64,000 nt of DNA from an uncultured Acetatifactor sp. (GTDB taxonomy: Bacteria > Bacillota > Clostridia > Lachnospirales > Lachnospiraceae), in contig CAJULV010000012.1 in NCBI GenBank assembly GCA_910587555.1, positions 16,683 through 80,682 on the forward strand, read 5' to 3'. The translations under genes and the position numbers were made by a program. The notes under the pieces are model-generated. The model was not told the origin of the DNA. It made no database searches and worked only from the letters and a program-made list of their open reading frames with translations. Below, in pieces: positions 33,029-41,383 of the stretch. Numbering within the stretch: position 1 is the first letter of the stretch; each line of letters opens with the position of its first letter.

Positions 33029-33649
33029 ATGAAGATAATGGTAATTGCGGACGAAGAGTCAAAGTATCTGTGGGATTTTTTTGAGAAAAGTATGCTGGAT
33101 GGAATCGACCTGATTATATCCTGCGGCGACCTGGATCCGCGGTACCTTTCTTTTCTGGTGACATTCGCCTCGGCGCCTGTTTTGTATGTACACGGAAATC
33201 ATGATAAAAAGTATGAGCAGATTCCGCCTGAGGGCTGTATCTGCATTGAAGATCGGGTTTATGTCTACAATGGAGTGCGTATCCTGGGACTGGGGGGATC
33301 CATGCGTTATAAGCCGGGACCGCACCAGTTTACGGAGAAGCAGATGGCAAAGCGGGTCAGGAAGCTGCGGTTCAAGCTGTTCCGCAAGGGAGGCTTTGAC
33401 ATATTGGTAACCCATTCGCCGGCCTACCAGCTCAATGACGGGCGGGACCTGCCGCATCAGGGGTTTAAGGTGTTCCGCACATTGATGGAAAAGTATCACC
33501 CCAAGTACTTTCTTCACGGGCATGTACACATGTCTTACGGAAGACAGCATAAGCGGTATGACAAATATATGGATACCCATATCATCAATGCTTTTGAGCG
33601 ATGTGTGTTTGAATTTGAGGACGAGAACCCCCAGGAGCATATCCGCTGA
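33029..33649 (+). CDS. Calcineurin-like metallophosphoesterase
   Basis: A 206-residue phosphoesterase. Motifs are SCGDLDPRY, HGNHDKKY, VTHSP and HGHVH. The first motif, usually DxH, is IADEES here: the Asp is kept but the metal-binding His is replaced. This variant may be typical of its subfamily. Substrate unknown; related proteins cleave phosphodiesters or phosphoproteins. ATG 33029 was chosen because GAAAGG lies upstream and MKIMVIADEES is the usual family start; the frame upstream of it is not conserved-looking. Confidence 0.83.
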   Translation: MKIMVIADEESKYLWDFFEKSMLDGIDLIISCGDLDPRYLSFLVTFASAPVLYVHGNHDKKYEQIPPEGCICIEDRVYVYNGVRILGLGGSMRYKPGPHQFTEKQMAKRVRKLRFKLFRKGGFDILVTHSPAYQLNDGRDLPHQGFKVFRTLMEKYHPKYFLHGHVHMSYGRQHKRYDKYMDTHIINAFERCVFEFEDENPQEHIR

Positions 33650-33720
33650 GGCAGGTTCCGCTTATATGAGGGCACGGGCTTTCGACGGGGAATGTTTCCG
33701 CAGGTGCTGCAGGGGATGAA

Positions 33721-33869
33721 CTTTTGAAAAGTGATTTCTGCTGGACAGTAAAGCCGCAAAGACGCACGAGAGGAACTTTTATGAGTTCCCTTTCGAAATA
33801 AAAGTTTCTCTCATTACAGGTGTGTCGAAGCGGCTTTACTCTTTAGTGCTATCGCGCAGCGATTTAAAT
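33721..33869 (+). repeat. Structured element, tandem copy A1
   Basis: A 149-bp unit repeated once 173 bases downstream with a single mismatch. It folds as nested stems: AGTAAAGCCGC (33747-33757) with GCGGCTTTACT (33830-33840); GACGCAC (33761-33767) with GTGTGTC (33820-33826); GAGAGGAACTTTTAT (33768-33782) with ATAAAAGTTTCTCTC (33798-33812); then the small hairpin ATCGC-GCA-GCGAT (33851-33863). After TTTAAAT this copy has no ribosome binding site. It lies 71 bases after the phosphoesterase stop. Confidence 0.7.
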
Positions 33870-33893
33870 AGTCCAGCTAAGAAATGTCAAGTG

Positions 33894-34050
33894 CTTTTGA
33901 AAAATGATTTCTGCTGGACAGTAAAGCCGCAAAGACGCACGAGAGGAACTTTTATGAGTTCCCTTTCGAAATAAAAGTTTCTCTCATTACAGGTGTGTCG
34001 AAGCGGCTTTACTCTTTAGTGCTATCGCGCAGCGATTTAAATTTAGGAGG
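33894..34050 (+). repeat. Structured element, tandem copy A2, ending at a ribosome binding site
   Basis: Second copy of the unit at 33721, with the same nested stems 173 bases further on. The small terminal hairpin is at 34024-34036, followed by TTTAAATTT and AGGAGG (34045-34050) and the start codon at 34058. The 3' end matches the etfA element (CTTTAGTGCYRTCGCGCAGC, then GAYTTWAATT, then AGGAGGAAAAA), while the stems have different sequences that still pair. Confidence 0.7.
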
Positions 34051-34057
34051 AAAAAAG

Positions 34058-34951
34058 ATGCGTCTGATTACCACAACGGAAAAAACGGCCGAAATTTTCG
34101 GCGATGAAGAGAGTGTCCGCATCCTTGCGGAAGCGGGCTTTGATGCCATAGACTGGGGATTTTTTGAGATGGCTGCCGGAAAGGGGGCCTGGTGTACGGA
34201 TGGCTGGAAGGAGCATGCGCTGCATTTGAAGAAGCTGGGGGAGGAATACGGGATTGCTTTCGGCCAGGCCCATGCGCCGTTTCCTTCTTCTTATGGGGAA
34301 GCCCGGGAGGATTCCGTGGCCCGGGAGCGGATTCTGCGGTCCATACACGCAGCTTCGCTGATGGGGATACGGAATATCGTTGTGCATCCCGTTCAGCATC
34401 TGACTTACGCAAAGGAAAAACAACGCCTGTGGGAAGAGAATCTGGCATTTTACCGCAGCCTTATCCCTTATTGCGAGGAATACGGCATCCGGGTCTGCGC
34501 GGAAAATATGTGGCAGTACGATAACAGGCGCAGGTATATCGTGGACAGCGTCTGTTCCCAGCCGGAGGAATTCTGCGGATTGCTGGACGCGCTGGACAGC
34601 CCCTGGATTGTGGGATGCCTGGATTTGGGGCATTGTGCCCTGGTGGGTGTGGAGCCGGAGGACTTTATCCGGGCCATGGGAAAGGACAGGCTCCAGGCGC
34701 TCCATGTCCATGATGTGGATTATCTTCACGACTGCCATACCATGCCTTTTACGAAGAACCTGGACTGGGAAGCCGTCACCCGGGCATTGGCGGAGATCGG
34801 ATATCAAGGGGATTTCACCTTTGAGGCGGACAGCTTTTATGAGGGATTCCCACCGCAGCTGGTGCCGGATGCCTGTAAGCTGATGGAGCGTACCGGAAGG
34901 TACCTGATCGGGCGGATCCTGGCATACGCTGACGGAGGACAGGGGGTATAG
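34058..34951 (+). CDS. Xylose isomerase-like TIM-barrel sugar isomerase/epimerase
   Basis: A 297-residue AP-endonuclease-2/xylose isomerase-like barrel. Expected metal-site residues are visible: HAPFP near 80, VHPVQHL near 115, AENMW near 155, CLDLGHCAL near 195, HVHDVDYLHDCH near 225 and FTFEADSF near 260. These proteins interconvert keto sugars or sugar acids; specificity cannot be read. I chose ATG 34058 behind AGGAGG; the frame upstream lies inside the structured element. Its neighbours on the right are an AraC regulator and a uronate operon, so a role in sugar-acid use is plausible. Confidence 0.85.
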   Translation: MRLITTTEKTAEIFGDEESVRILAEAGFDAIDWGFFEMAAGKGAWCTDGWKEHALHLKKLGEEYGIAFGQAHAPFPSSYGEAREDSVARERILRSIHAASLMGIRNIVVHPVQHLTYAKEKQRLWEENLAFYRSLIPYCEEYGIRVCAENMWQYDNRRRYIVDSVCSQPEEFCGLLDALDSPWIVGCLDLGHCALVGVEPEDFIRAMGKDRLQALHVHDVDYLHDCHTMPFTKNLDWEAVTRALAEIGYQGDFTFEADSFYEGFPPQLVPDACKLMERTGRYLIGRILAYADGGQGV

Positions 34952-34974
34952 GAAGGGGACGTAACGCAAAAGAG

Positions 34975-35832
34975 TCAGCTGACGCTTAAATTCGCATACT
35001 TTTTAGGCGACACGCCCACAGCCTTGGTAAAAGCCTTGAAAAAGCTGCTGTAGTCTCCAAAACCGCTTTTCTCAAAAGCAACGCTCACACTGTCGCCTTC
35101 GCTGAGATGGACCTTGGCGATGCTGATGCGGCGGGCGGTGATGTATTTATTGATGGTGGTGCCGGTGGCCTGCCTGAATATCCGGCAGATATAGGACTCG
35201 CTTAAGAAGAAGTTCTCCGCAAGCTGCTCTACCGTAATACTCTGACCGATATTTTGATTGATATAAGCCAGAATGTCGTCCACCTGCCGGCTGTATTTGT
35301 AAGTGCTTACACAGTTTTCTCCGGCATTTGCGTCGGAGAGGGCATTGATCATTACCATCAGTTCCATGAAAGCCGCCTGTTCCACAATGTCGTGGGCATA
35401 GCCCCTGGCGGAGGTAATTTTGCTGATGTAATAGAGAAAGCGGCTCTGGGCGGTCTTGTCCAGGGACACCTTGTGCTGGAAACGGCTGTCCCGGTTGGAA
35501 AAGCAGTAATCCAGATCGGTATACGGGGTGGAGAGGCGCTTGACGAAATCCGGATAGATGGATAATACGATCCGTTCGTGGACGCTGTTGTCTATCTGGG
35601 TGAGTTTGTGGCTCTCGTACTGGTTGATGATAAACAGATCTCCGGGTGAAATGGGGTAAAAGCGGTTGTCTATGAGGAACTGCTTTCCCCCGGAGATGGA
35701 ATAATACAGCTCATAACAGTCATGGATGTGCATTTCCATGGCTTTTTCTTCTTTGTAAAGGTGGGCAATGGAAAATGTTTTGGTGCGCTCACAGTTTTCG
35801 ATTGCGGTTTTGCAGGAATTGACCTCTACCAT
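34975..35832 (-). CDS. AraC-family transcriptional regulator
   Basis: A 285-residue regulator with an N-terminal cupin (MEMHIHDCYELYYSISGGKQFLIDNRFYPISPGDLFIINQYESHKL) and a C-terminal double helix-turn-helix (ITVEQLAENFFLSESYICRIFRQATGTTINKYI; SVAFEKSGFGDYSSFFKAFTKAVGVSPKKYAN). It reads away from kduI, with 181 bases between them, and is the natural candidate to control the kdu-kdg operon in response to an uronate intermediate. The kduI promoter has a poor -35, which fits activation. Confidence 0.9.
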   Translation of the reverse strand: MVEVNSCKTAIENCERTKTFSIAHLYKEEKAMEMHIHDCYELYYSISGGKQFLIDNRFYPISPGDLFIINQYESHKLTQIDNSVHERIVLSIYPDFVKRLSTPYTDLDYCFSNRDSRFQHKVSLDKTAQSRFLYYISKITSARGYAHDIVEQAAFMELMVMINALSDANAGENCVSTYKYSRQVDDILAYINQNIGQSITVEQLAENFFLSESYICRIFRQATGTTINKYITARRISIAKVHLSEGDSVSVAFEKSGFGDYSSFFKAFTKAVGVSPKKYANLSVS

Positions 35833-35954
35833 GTTTCGACGCTCCTTTCACGCAGGCGGCATATAAATGGCCGGTGTTTTCCATCATATATGAAATGTTC
35901 AATATTTGCAAGTTTTTGAGAAATATTTGAATAGACTTTGAGATTTTTTTCTTG

Positions 35955-35960
35955 TATACT
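35955..35960 (+). promoter_or_regulatory. Candidate -10 box of the kdu-kdg operon
   Basis: TATACT preceded by CTTG, about 50 bases before kduI. No -35 at the right distance (TTTGAG at 35937 is too near, TTGAAT at 35927 too far), suggesting activation by the divergent AraC protein. Confidence 0.4.
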
Positions 35961-36013
35961 GTTATCACAGGCAATTTAAGGGAAAATATACGGACAGAAA
36001 GAGAGGTATCAGC

Positions 36014-36874
36014 GTGGAACTTAGAACAGCAGTATCCCCCAGGGATGTGAAGCATTATACCACGGAGCGCCTGAGAGAGGAGTTTCTGATTCAGAATCTC
36101 TTCGTACCGGGTGAGATTAAGCTGGTATACAGCCACATTGACAGAATCATTACGGGTGCGGCAGTGCCGGTGGAACCCATTGCCCTGACGGCGGGCGAGG
36201 AACTGAGGGCGGCGTACTTCTGCCAGAGAAGGGAACTGGGCGCCATCAATATCGGAGGCCCGGGTTCCGTGACCGTGGACGGCAGGGTGTACAGGGTAGG
36301 CTTCAAGGAGGCCATGTACATCGGCATGGGCGCAAAGGAGATTGTCTTTGCCAGCGACGATGCCTCCTCGCCTGCAAAATTTTATCTGAATTCCGCACCT
36401 GCCCACAGAACCTGCCCTACCGTGCTGATTAAGCCGGAGGGAATACCGGAGGAGGGTGTCGTTATCGTAAAGGACGAGAACAAAGTGGAGCTTGGCTGCC
36501 TGGAAGACGCAAACCACCGTGTGATCTGCAAATACATCCTTCCCGGCCAGGTGGAGAGCTGCCAGCTGGAGATGGGCATGACCAGGCTGGAACCCGGAAG
36601 CGTGTGGAATACCATGCCCTGCCATACACATGACAGGCGTATGGAGGTGTATCTGTATTTTGAGATGCCGGAAGACGCCTTCGTCATGCACTACATGGGA
36701 GAGCCGCAGGAGACACGCCATATCGTCATGCGCAATGAGGAGGCGGTAATTTCGCCCAGCTGGTCCATCCATTCCGGCTGCGGCTCCAGGGCATATACCT
36801 TTATCTGGGGCATGGTGGGGGAGAACCAGGATTTTGACGACATGGACGGCGTTGCCATGAAAGATTTGATGTAA
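36014..36874 (+). CDS. kduI: 5-dehydro-4-deoxy-D-glucuronate isomerase
   Basis: A 286-residue cupin isomerase that turns 4-deoxy-5-keto-uronate (from unsaturated uronates released by polysaccharide lyases) into 3-deoxy-D-glycero-2,5-hexodiulosonate. The zinc ligands are in CHTHDRRMEVYLYFEMP and PSWSIHSGCG. The N-terminal stretch VKHYTTERLREEFLIQNLFVPGEIKLVYSHIDRII is the KduI signature. Start is GTG with GAGAGG upstream. First gene of kduI-kduD-rpiB-like-eda-kdgK, a full route from unsaturated galacturonate or glucuronate to pyruvate plus glyceraldehyde 3-phosphate. No lyase or transporter is in the window. Confidence 0.95.
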   Translation: MELRTAVSPRDVKHYTTERLREEFLIQNLFVPGEIKLVYSHIDRIITGAAVPVEPIALTAGEELRAAYFCQRRELGAINIGGPGSVTVDGRVYRVGFKEAMYIGMGAKEIVFASDDASSPAKFYLNSAPAHRTCPTVLIKPEGIPEEGVVIVKDENKVELGCLEDANHRVICKYILPGQVESCQLEMGMTRLEPGSVWNTMPCHTHDRRMEVYLYFEMPEDAFVMHYMGEPQETRHIVMRNEEAVISPSWSIHSGCGSRAYTFIWGMVGENQDFDDMDGVAMKDLM

Positions 36875-36944
36875 GGGGAGCTTCTGGCAGGGCTGATGGT
36901 GCTGTTGATAATAAATTGAAAATGAGAAGAAGGAGAAACAAAAC

Positions 36945-37748
36945 ATGTCAGAATTTACAAGTTTTTCACTGCAGGGAAAAGTAGCGCTTGTAACGGGCGC
37001 TTCCTATGGAATCGGCTTTGCCATCGCGTCCGCGTATGCGGAGTGCGGCGCCGTCATCTGCTTCAATGATATCAGTCAGGAGCTGGTGGACAAGGGGCTG
37101 GCTGCATATGAGGAGAAGGGAATCAAAGCCCACGGCTATGTATGTGATGTGACCGATGAGGATGCGGTAAACGCATTGGTTGCGCGGATTGAGAAGGAAG
37201 TGGGTGTCATTGACATTCTGGTCAACAATGCCGGAATCATCAAGAGAATTCCCATGACCGAAATGACCGCCGCACAGTTCCGCCAGGTAATCGACATTGA
37301 TTTGAACGGTCCCTTCATTGTATCCAAGGCTGTCATTCCCTCCATGATCAAGAAAGGGCACGGCAAGATTATCAACATCTGCTCCATGATGTCCGAGCTT
37401 GGCCGTGAAACGGTATCTGCCTACGCTTCCGCGAAGGGCGGCCTGAAGATGCTCACCAGGAATATCTGTTCCGAGTACGGGCGCTACAACATCCAGTGCA
37501 ACGGCCTTGGACCAGGCTATATCGAGACACCCCAGACGGCTCCGCTGCGTGAGCTTCAGCCGGACGGCAGCAGGCATCCCTTCGACCAGTTTATCTGTGC
37601 CAAGACCCCTGCAAACAGGTGGCTGAAGCCGGAAGAGCTTACGGGACCGGCAGTGTTCCTGGCTTCCGATGCTTCCAATGCCGTAAACGGCCATATCCTG
37701 TATGTGGACGGCGGCATTCTGGCGTACATCGGAAAGCAGCCTGAATAA
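36945..37748 (+). CDS. kduD: 2-dehydro-3-deoxy-D-gluconate 5-dehydrogenase (SDR family)
   Basis: A 267-residue short-chain dehydrogenase that reduces the KduI product to 2-keto-3-deoxygluconate. It has the cofactor motif GASYGIG, NNAG in the fourth strand, and the catalytic Ser, Tyr and Lys in SMMSELGRETVSAYASAKGG. PGYIETPQTAPLRE is typical of the KduD/gluconate 5-dehydrogenase branch. AGAAGGAGAAAC precedes the ATG. The neighbours make KduD the best name, though gluconate dehydrogenase activity cannot be excluded. Confidence 0.92.
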   Translation: MSEFTSFSLQGKVALVTGASYGIGFAIASAYAECGAVICFNDISQELVDKGLAAYEEKGIKAHGYVCDVTDEDAVNALVARIEKEVGVIDILVNNAGIIKRIPMTEMTAAQFRQVIDIDLNGPFIVSKAVIPSMIKKGHGKIINICSMMSELGRETVSAYASAKGGLKMLTRNICSEYGRYNIQCNGLGPGYIETPQTAPLRELQPDGSRHPFDQFICAKTPANRWLKPEELTGPAVFLASDASNAVNGHILYVDGGILAYIGKQPE

Positions 37749-37916
37749 GCTGTCAGGGCGGGGAGACGCCCTGGTCATGGGTGGATTTCCGGGCGGCACT
37801 CCTTACGGAAGGGGCAGGTTGTGTAAGGGCAATTATATAAAAATAAAACAAACGAATCTGACGGCCGGCGCCGCGTGAGCGGATGGTTCACTGTCAGTCC
37901 TCGGGATGCGGGAGGC

Positions 37917-37943
37917 GCCGCCGGGATGCGAAAGCATTGCGGC
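37917..37943 (+). other. GAAA-tetraloop hairpin ahead of the RpiB-like gene
   Basis: GCCGC (37917-37921) pairs with GCGGC (37939-37943), and ATGC-GAAA-GCAT (37926-37937) sits inside. It lies in the 244-base kduD spacer, 50 bases before the start codon. The rest of the spacer shows no gene. Confidence 0.45.
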
Positions 37944-37992
37944 GTTTACCCGTATTTCCGGGAAAAATAATAAACCGGAGGCAAATCCTGAA

Positions 37993-38631
37993 ATGAAAAT
38001 AGCATTGATAAACGAAAACAGCCAGGCGGCCAAGAACGAACTTATCTGCAGGACTTTGAAAAATGTGGTTGAACCCATGGGGCATGAAGTGTATAATTAT
38101 GGCATGTGCGGTGCGGAGGACCCCAATGCGCTGACCTATGTGCAGAACGGCATCCTTGCGGCGGTGCTGCTGAATTCCGGCGCGGCGGATTATGTGATTA
38201 CAGGCTGCGGCACCGGCGAGGGTGCCATGCTGGCATGCAATTCCTTTCCGAAGGTGCTGTGCGGGCATATTGAGTCGCCCCTGGATGCCTATCTCTTCTC
38301 ACAGGTCAACGACGGCAACTGTGTAGCCCTTCCCTTCGCGGAGAACTTTGGCTGGGGCGGCGAACTGAACCTTCAGTATACATTCGAGAAGCTGTTCTGT
38401 GCGCCCGGAGGCGGCGGATATCCGCCCGAGAGAGTGGAGCCTGAGCAGAGAAACAAGAAAATCCTGGATAAAGTAAAGGAAGTGACCCATACTGATATGG
38501 TAACCATACTGAAGAACCTGGACAGGGAACTGGTTAGGGGCGCTTTGTCGGGGGACAGGTTCCGGGAGTACTTCTTTGCGAACTGCAGGTGTGACAGGAT
38601 TGCGGAGGCGGTCATGGAAGTATTGAAATAA
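37993..38631 (+). CDS. RpiB/LacAB-family sugar-phosphate isomerase
   Basis: A 212-residue protein. Residues 1-145 are the RpiB/LacA/LacB fold: MKIALINENSQAAKN, VYNYGM, AAVLLNSGAADYVITGCGTGEGAMLACNSFPKVLCGH with the active-site Cys and GTG loop, and NDGNCVALP. A C-terminal extension of about 60 residues (FREYFFANCRCDRIAEAVMEVL) is not part of plain RpiB. It lies within the uronate operon and so probably isomerises an uronate or deoxy-uronate intermediate, perhaps in parallel with KduI; this is inference. ATG 37993 has GGAGG upstream. Confidence 0.85.
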   Translation: MKIALINENSQAAKNELICRTLKNVVEPMGHEVYNYGMCGAEDPNALTYVQNGILAAVLLNSGAADYVITGCGTGEGAMLACNSFPKVLCGHIESPLDAYLFSQVNDGNCVALPFAENFGWGGELNLQYTFEKLFCAPGGGGYPPERVEPEQRNKKILDKVKEVTHTDMVTILKNLDRELVRGALSGDRFREYFFANCRCDRIAEAVMEVLK

Positions 38632-38675
38632 TATAAATGTAACAGCATGTACGGACATGCGGAAAAGAGGGAGAA

Positions 38676-39632
38676 ATGAACGCAGTATTAGAGCAGATCA
38701 GTAAAATCGGTATCGTGCCTGTTGTGAAGATTGACAGGGCTGAGGACGCGCTTCCCCTGGCAAAGGCATTGTGCGCAGGCGGGCTTCCCTGCGCGGAGGT
38801 GACGTTCCGCACCGACGCGGCCGCGGAGGCCATCAAAATCATGACCACAAACTTTCCTGACATGTGCGTGGGAGCCGGCACCGTGCTGAATGCGGAGCAG
38901 GTGGACGCGGCGGTGGAAGCCGGCGCGAAATTCATCGTCAGCCCCGGACTGAACCCCAGGACCGTGAAGTACTGTATCGAGAAAAACGTGCCTGTTACCC
39001 CCGGTACATCCAGCCCTTCCGATATTGAGCAGGCCATTGAACTGGGGCTGGAGGTGGTGAAGTTTTTCCCGGCAGAGCAGTCCGGCGGGCTTGCTAAAAT
39101 CAAAGCCATGGCGGCGCCTTATGTGAATATGAAGTTTATGCCCACCGGCGGCATTAACGCCAAAAACCTTACAGATTACCTTGATTTCAAGAAGGTCATT
39201 GCATGCGGCGGTTCCTGGATGGTACCCGGCGACCTGATTAACGCCGGCCAGTGGGACAAGATTGAGCAGCTTACCAGGGAAGCGGTTCAGACCATGCTGG
39301 GCTTCGAGCTTGCCCATATCGGCATTAATTCCGAAAGCAAGGAAGAGGCGGATAAGAGCGTTAACCGCCTGGCATTCCTGTTCGGCACGCCTGTGAAGAC
39401 GGGCAGCGGCGGCAGCTTTGCAGGCACCATCGTGGAGGTGCTTAACACCCACGGCAGGGGAACACACGGGCATATTGCCATCAGGACGAATTATATCGAA
39501 CGGGCAATCAACTACATGCGCACCGTGCTGGGCGCGGAGTTTGAAGAGCCTATCATGAAGGGCGACAAGATCAATGCCATTTACCTGAAAGAGGAAATCG
39601 GCGGCTTCGCGGTACACCTTCTCCAGAAATAA
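38676..39632 (+). CDS. eda: 2-keto-3-deoxy-6-phosphogluconate aldolase fused to a VOC-like domain
   Basis: A 318-residue protein. Residues 1-205 are a class I KDPG/KHG aldolase: CAEVTFRT with the catalytic Glu, VGAGTVLN, SPGLNP, PVTPGTSSPSDIEQA, and VVKFFPAEQSGG with the Schiff-base Lys, then PTGGIN and GGSWMV. It splits KDPG into pyruvate and glyceraldehyde 3-phosphate. Residues about 210-318 (FELAHIGINSESKEEADKSVNRLAFLFG..., GTHGHIAIRTNYIERAINYM, GGFAVHLLQK) resemble a vicinal-oxygen-chelate half. The role of this added domain is unknown. Confidence 0.93.
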   Translation: MNAVLEQISKIGIVPVVKIDRAEDALPLAKALCAGGLPCAEVTFRTDAAAEAIKIMTTNFPDMCVGAGTVLNAEQVDAAVEAGAKFIVSPGLNPRTVKYCIEKNVPVTPGTSSPSDIEQAIELGLEVVKFFPAEQSGGLAKIKAMAAPYVNMKFMPTGGINAKNLTDYLDFKKVIACGGSWMVPGDLINAGQWDKIEQLTREAVQTMLGFELAHIGINSESKEEADKSVNRLAFLFGTPVKTGSGGSFAGTIVEVLNTHGRGTHGHIAIRTNYIERAINYMRTVLGAEFEEPIMKGDKINAIYLKEEIGGFAVHLLQK

Positions 39633-39707
39633 GCAGGCATGCCGGCGTGGTATGACCCAGAAACTATAATTCAGGAGAAAGAATAGAAGAAAGGATTTAA
39701 CAAAACA

Positions 39708-40739
39708 ATGGCGAAAGTAATTACCATGGGTGAGATCATGCTGCGGCTGTCCACACCCAACTTTGAAAAATTTATTCAGGCGGATGAATTCGACATCAAC
39801 TACGGCGGCGGGGAAGCCAATGTGGCAGTATCCCTGGCAAATTACGGGCATGACGCGGAGTTCGTGACGGCGGTGCCTGACAATGAGATCGGCGAGTGCG
39901 CAGTTGCGGCTCTGCGGAAGTACAATGTAGGAACAAAGCATATCGCAAGGTGCGGTGAGAGGCTGGGCATTTATTTCCTGGAGAGCGGCTCCTCCATGAG
40001 GCCTTCCAAGGTCGTGTATGACAGGGCACATTCCTCCATTTCCACCGCAACGGCGGACGACTTTGATTTTGATGCCGTTTTTGCGGGAGCGGACTGGTTC
40101 CACTTCACGGGAATCACGCCGGCCGTGTCCGACGCGGCGGCCGTGCTGACCGAGGAAGCCCTGAAAGCGGCAAAGAAGCATGGTGTGAAGGTTTCCGTGG
40201 ATCTGAATTTCCGCAAAAAGCTGTGGACCTCCGAGAAGGCGCAGAAGGTAATGAAGAACCTGATGCAGTATGTGGATGTGTGCATCGGAAACGAAGAGGA
40301 CGCGGAGCTGGTGCTTGGCTATAAGCCCGGCAAGACGGATGTCACCAGCGGCGATTTGGAGCTGGCCGGATACAAATCCATTTTTGAGCAGATGGTTGCT
40401 GACTACAACTTTGAATACTGCGTTTCTTCCCTGAGAGTGAGCCATTCCGCTTCAGACAACGGCTGGTCGGCCTGCATCTATTCCAGGGACACGAAGGAGT
40501 TCTATCATTCTAAGGAGTACAGCATCCATCCCATCGTCGACCGTGTGGGCGGCGGTGACTCCTTCGCAGGCGGTGTTATCTGCGGCATGCTGGACGGCAG
40601 GGATTTCAAGGCGGCTTTGGAATACGGAGTGGCGGCTTCCGCGCTGAAGCACACGATTCCCGGCGATTTTAACCTGGTGTCCAGGAAAGAGGTGGAGACG
40701 CTGGCCGGCGGTGATGCTTCCGGGCGTGTACAGAGATAG
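39708..40739 (+). CDS. kdgK: 2-keto-3-deoxygluconate kinase (PfkB family)
   Basis: A 343-residue ribokinase-like sugar kinase that phosphorylates KDG to KDPG, the substrate of the preceding aldolase. The PfkB signatures are NYGGGEANVAVSLANYGHDAEFV (about 31-53) and DRVGGGDSFAGGVICGML with the catalytic Asp in GGGDSF. VSVDLNFRKKLW is typical of KDG kinases. It is last in the operon, followed by a GC-rich hairpin. Confidence 0.93.
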   Translation: MAKVITMGEIMLRLSTPNFEKFIQADEFDINYGGGEANVAVSLANYGHDAEFVTAVPDNEIGECAVAALRKYNVGTKHIARCGERLGIYFLESGSSMRPSKVVYDRAHSSISTATADDFDFDAVFAGADWFHFTGITPAVSDAAAVLTEEALKAAKKHGVKVSVDLNFRKKLWTSEKAQKVMKNLMQYVDVCIGNEEDAELVLGYKPGKTDVTSGDLELAGYKSIFEQMVADYNFEYCVSSLRVSHSASDNGWSACIYSRDTKEFYHSKEYSIHPIVDRVGGGDSFAGGVICGMLDGRDFKAALEYGVAASALKHTIPGDFNLVSRKEVETLAGGDASGRVQR

Positions 40740-40783
40740 GCGGCTCTGAAAAGCTTTTGATATATTTTTATGGGATTACAAGT

Positions 40784-40815
40784 GAGGGGGATGTCTGCGC
40801 GGCAGATGTCCCCTT
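40784..40815 (+). terminator. Candidate terminator after kdgK
   Basis: GGGGA-TG-TCTGC pairs with GCAGA-TG-TCCCC around a GCG loop; TTTGTG follows. The T-tract is short. The next 90 bases lead into the PadR promoter and hold no gene. Confidence 0.5.
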
Positions 40816-40906
40816 TGTGATTAAGGCGCTTAGGAGAGAGGAGCGCCATTTTCCGTCCTTTCCGTTTCGTGTAATTTATAAATTATTAATATTTATTTTT
40901 AAATAG

Positions 40907-40939
40907 TATATTGCAATATATAATAGTGCGTGATACAAT
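40907..40939 (+). promoter_or_regulatory. Promoter with overlapping palindrome ahead of the PadR gene
   Basis: TATATTGCAATATA (40907-40920) is a perfect 14-bp palindrome. Its centre contains the -35 box TTGCAA (40911-40916), followed after 17 bases by TACAAT (40934-40939). Such overlap is what an autoregulating repressor would use; PadR proteins commonly repress their own operon. Confidence 0.55.
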
Positions 40940-41061
40940 AAACCAGTCAATACGAAGTACAGGGGATCAAAAGGTATGTTCCAGAGCGGCGGACAATCGG
41001 GTTTCCGCGGCAGGAGGGTGCATTTTGGGAGATTCCCGGGCGGAAAGGAAGGAGGCCATAC

Positions 41062-41379
41062 ATGAATACACAGTTTAAGAAGGGGGCACTGGAACTCTGC
41101 GTGCTGTCCCAGCTTGTGCGGGGAGACAAATACGGATATGAACTGACAGAGAGGATATCCGGTAAAATGTCTATTGCCGGCGGCACATTGTATCCCATTT
41201 TGAGGAAGCTGAAGGAAGACGATTACGTGACCACATATCTGGTGGAGTCCGAATCGGGTCCGGCGAGAAAATATTACAAGCTGACGGACAAGGGCAGGGA
41301 GTACCAGGCATCCGTAAAACAGGAATGGAAGGCATTTACCGACGCGGTTAACCAGTTGATTCGGGAACAGGAGGGATGA
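41062..41379 (+). CDS. PadR-family transcriptional regulator
   Basis: A 105-residue winged-helix repressor: FKKGALELCVLSQLVRGDKYGYELTERISGK, GTLYPILRKLKEDDYVTTYLVESESGPARKYYKLTDKGREYQ. This is the short PadR-s2 type with one C-terminal helix. In clostridia such genes sit directly before DUF1700/DUF4097 envelope proteins, as here (4 bases apart). Its effector is unknown. AGGAGG lies upstream of the ATG. Confidence 0.93.
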   Translation: MNTQFKKGALELCVLSQLVRGDKYGYELTERISGKMSIAGGTLYPILRKLKEDDYVTTYLVESESGPARKYYKLTDKGREYQASVKQEWKAFTDAVNQLIREQEG

Positions 41380-41383
41380 GACC

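Noticed and set aside
33721..34050. CRISPR array or insertion sequence
   Set aside because: Only two long units, no spacers of regular size, no cas genes, no transposase and no terminal duplication; internal pairing explains the pattern better.
38688..40445. 585-codon open frame on the minus strand
   Set aside because: Antisense to eda and kdgK, with low-complexity His/Gly/Arg-rich translation and no start signals.
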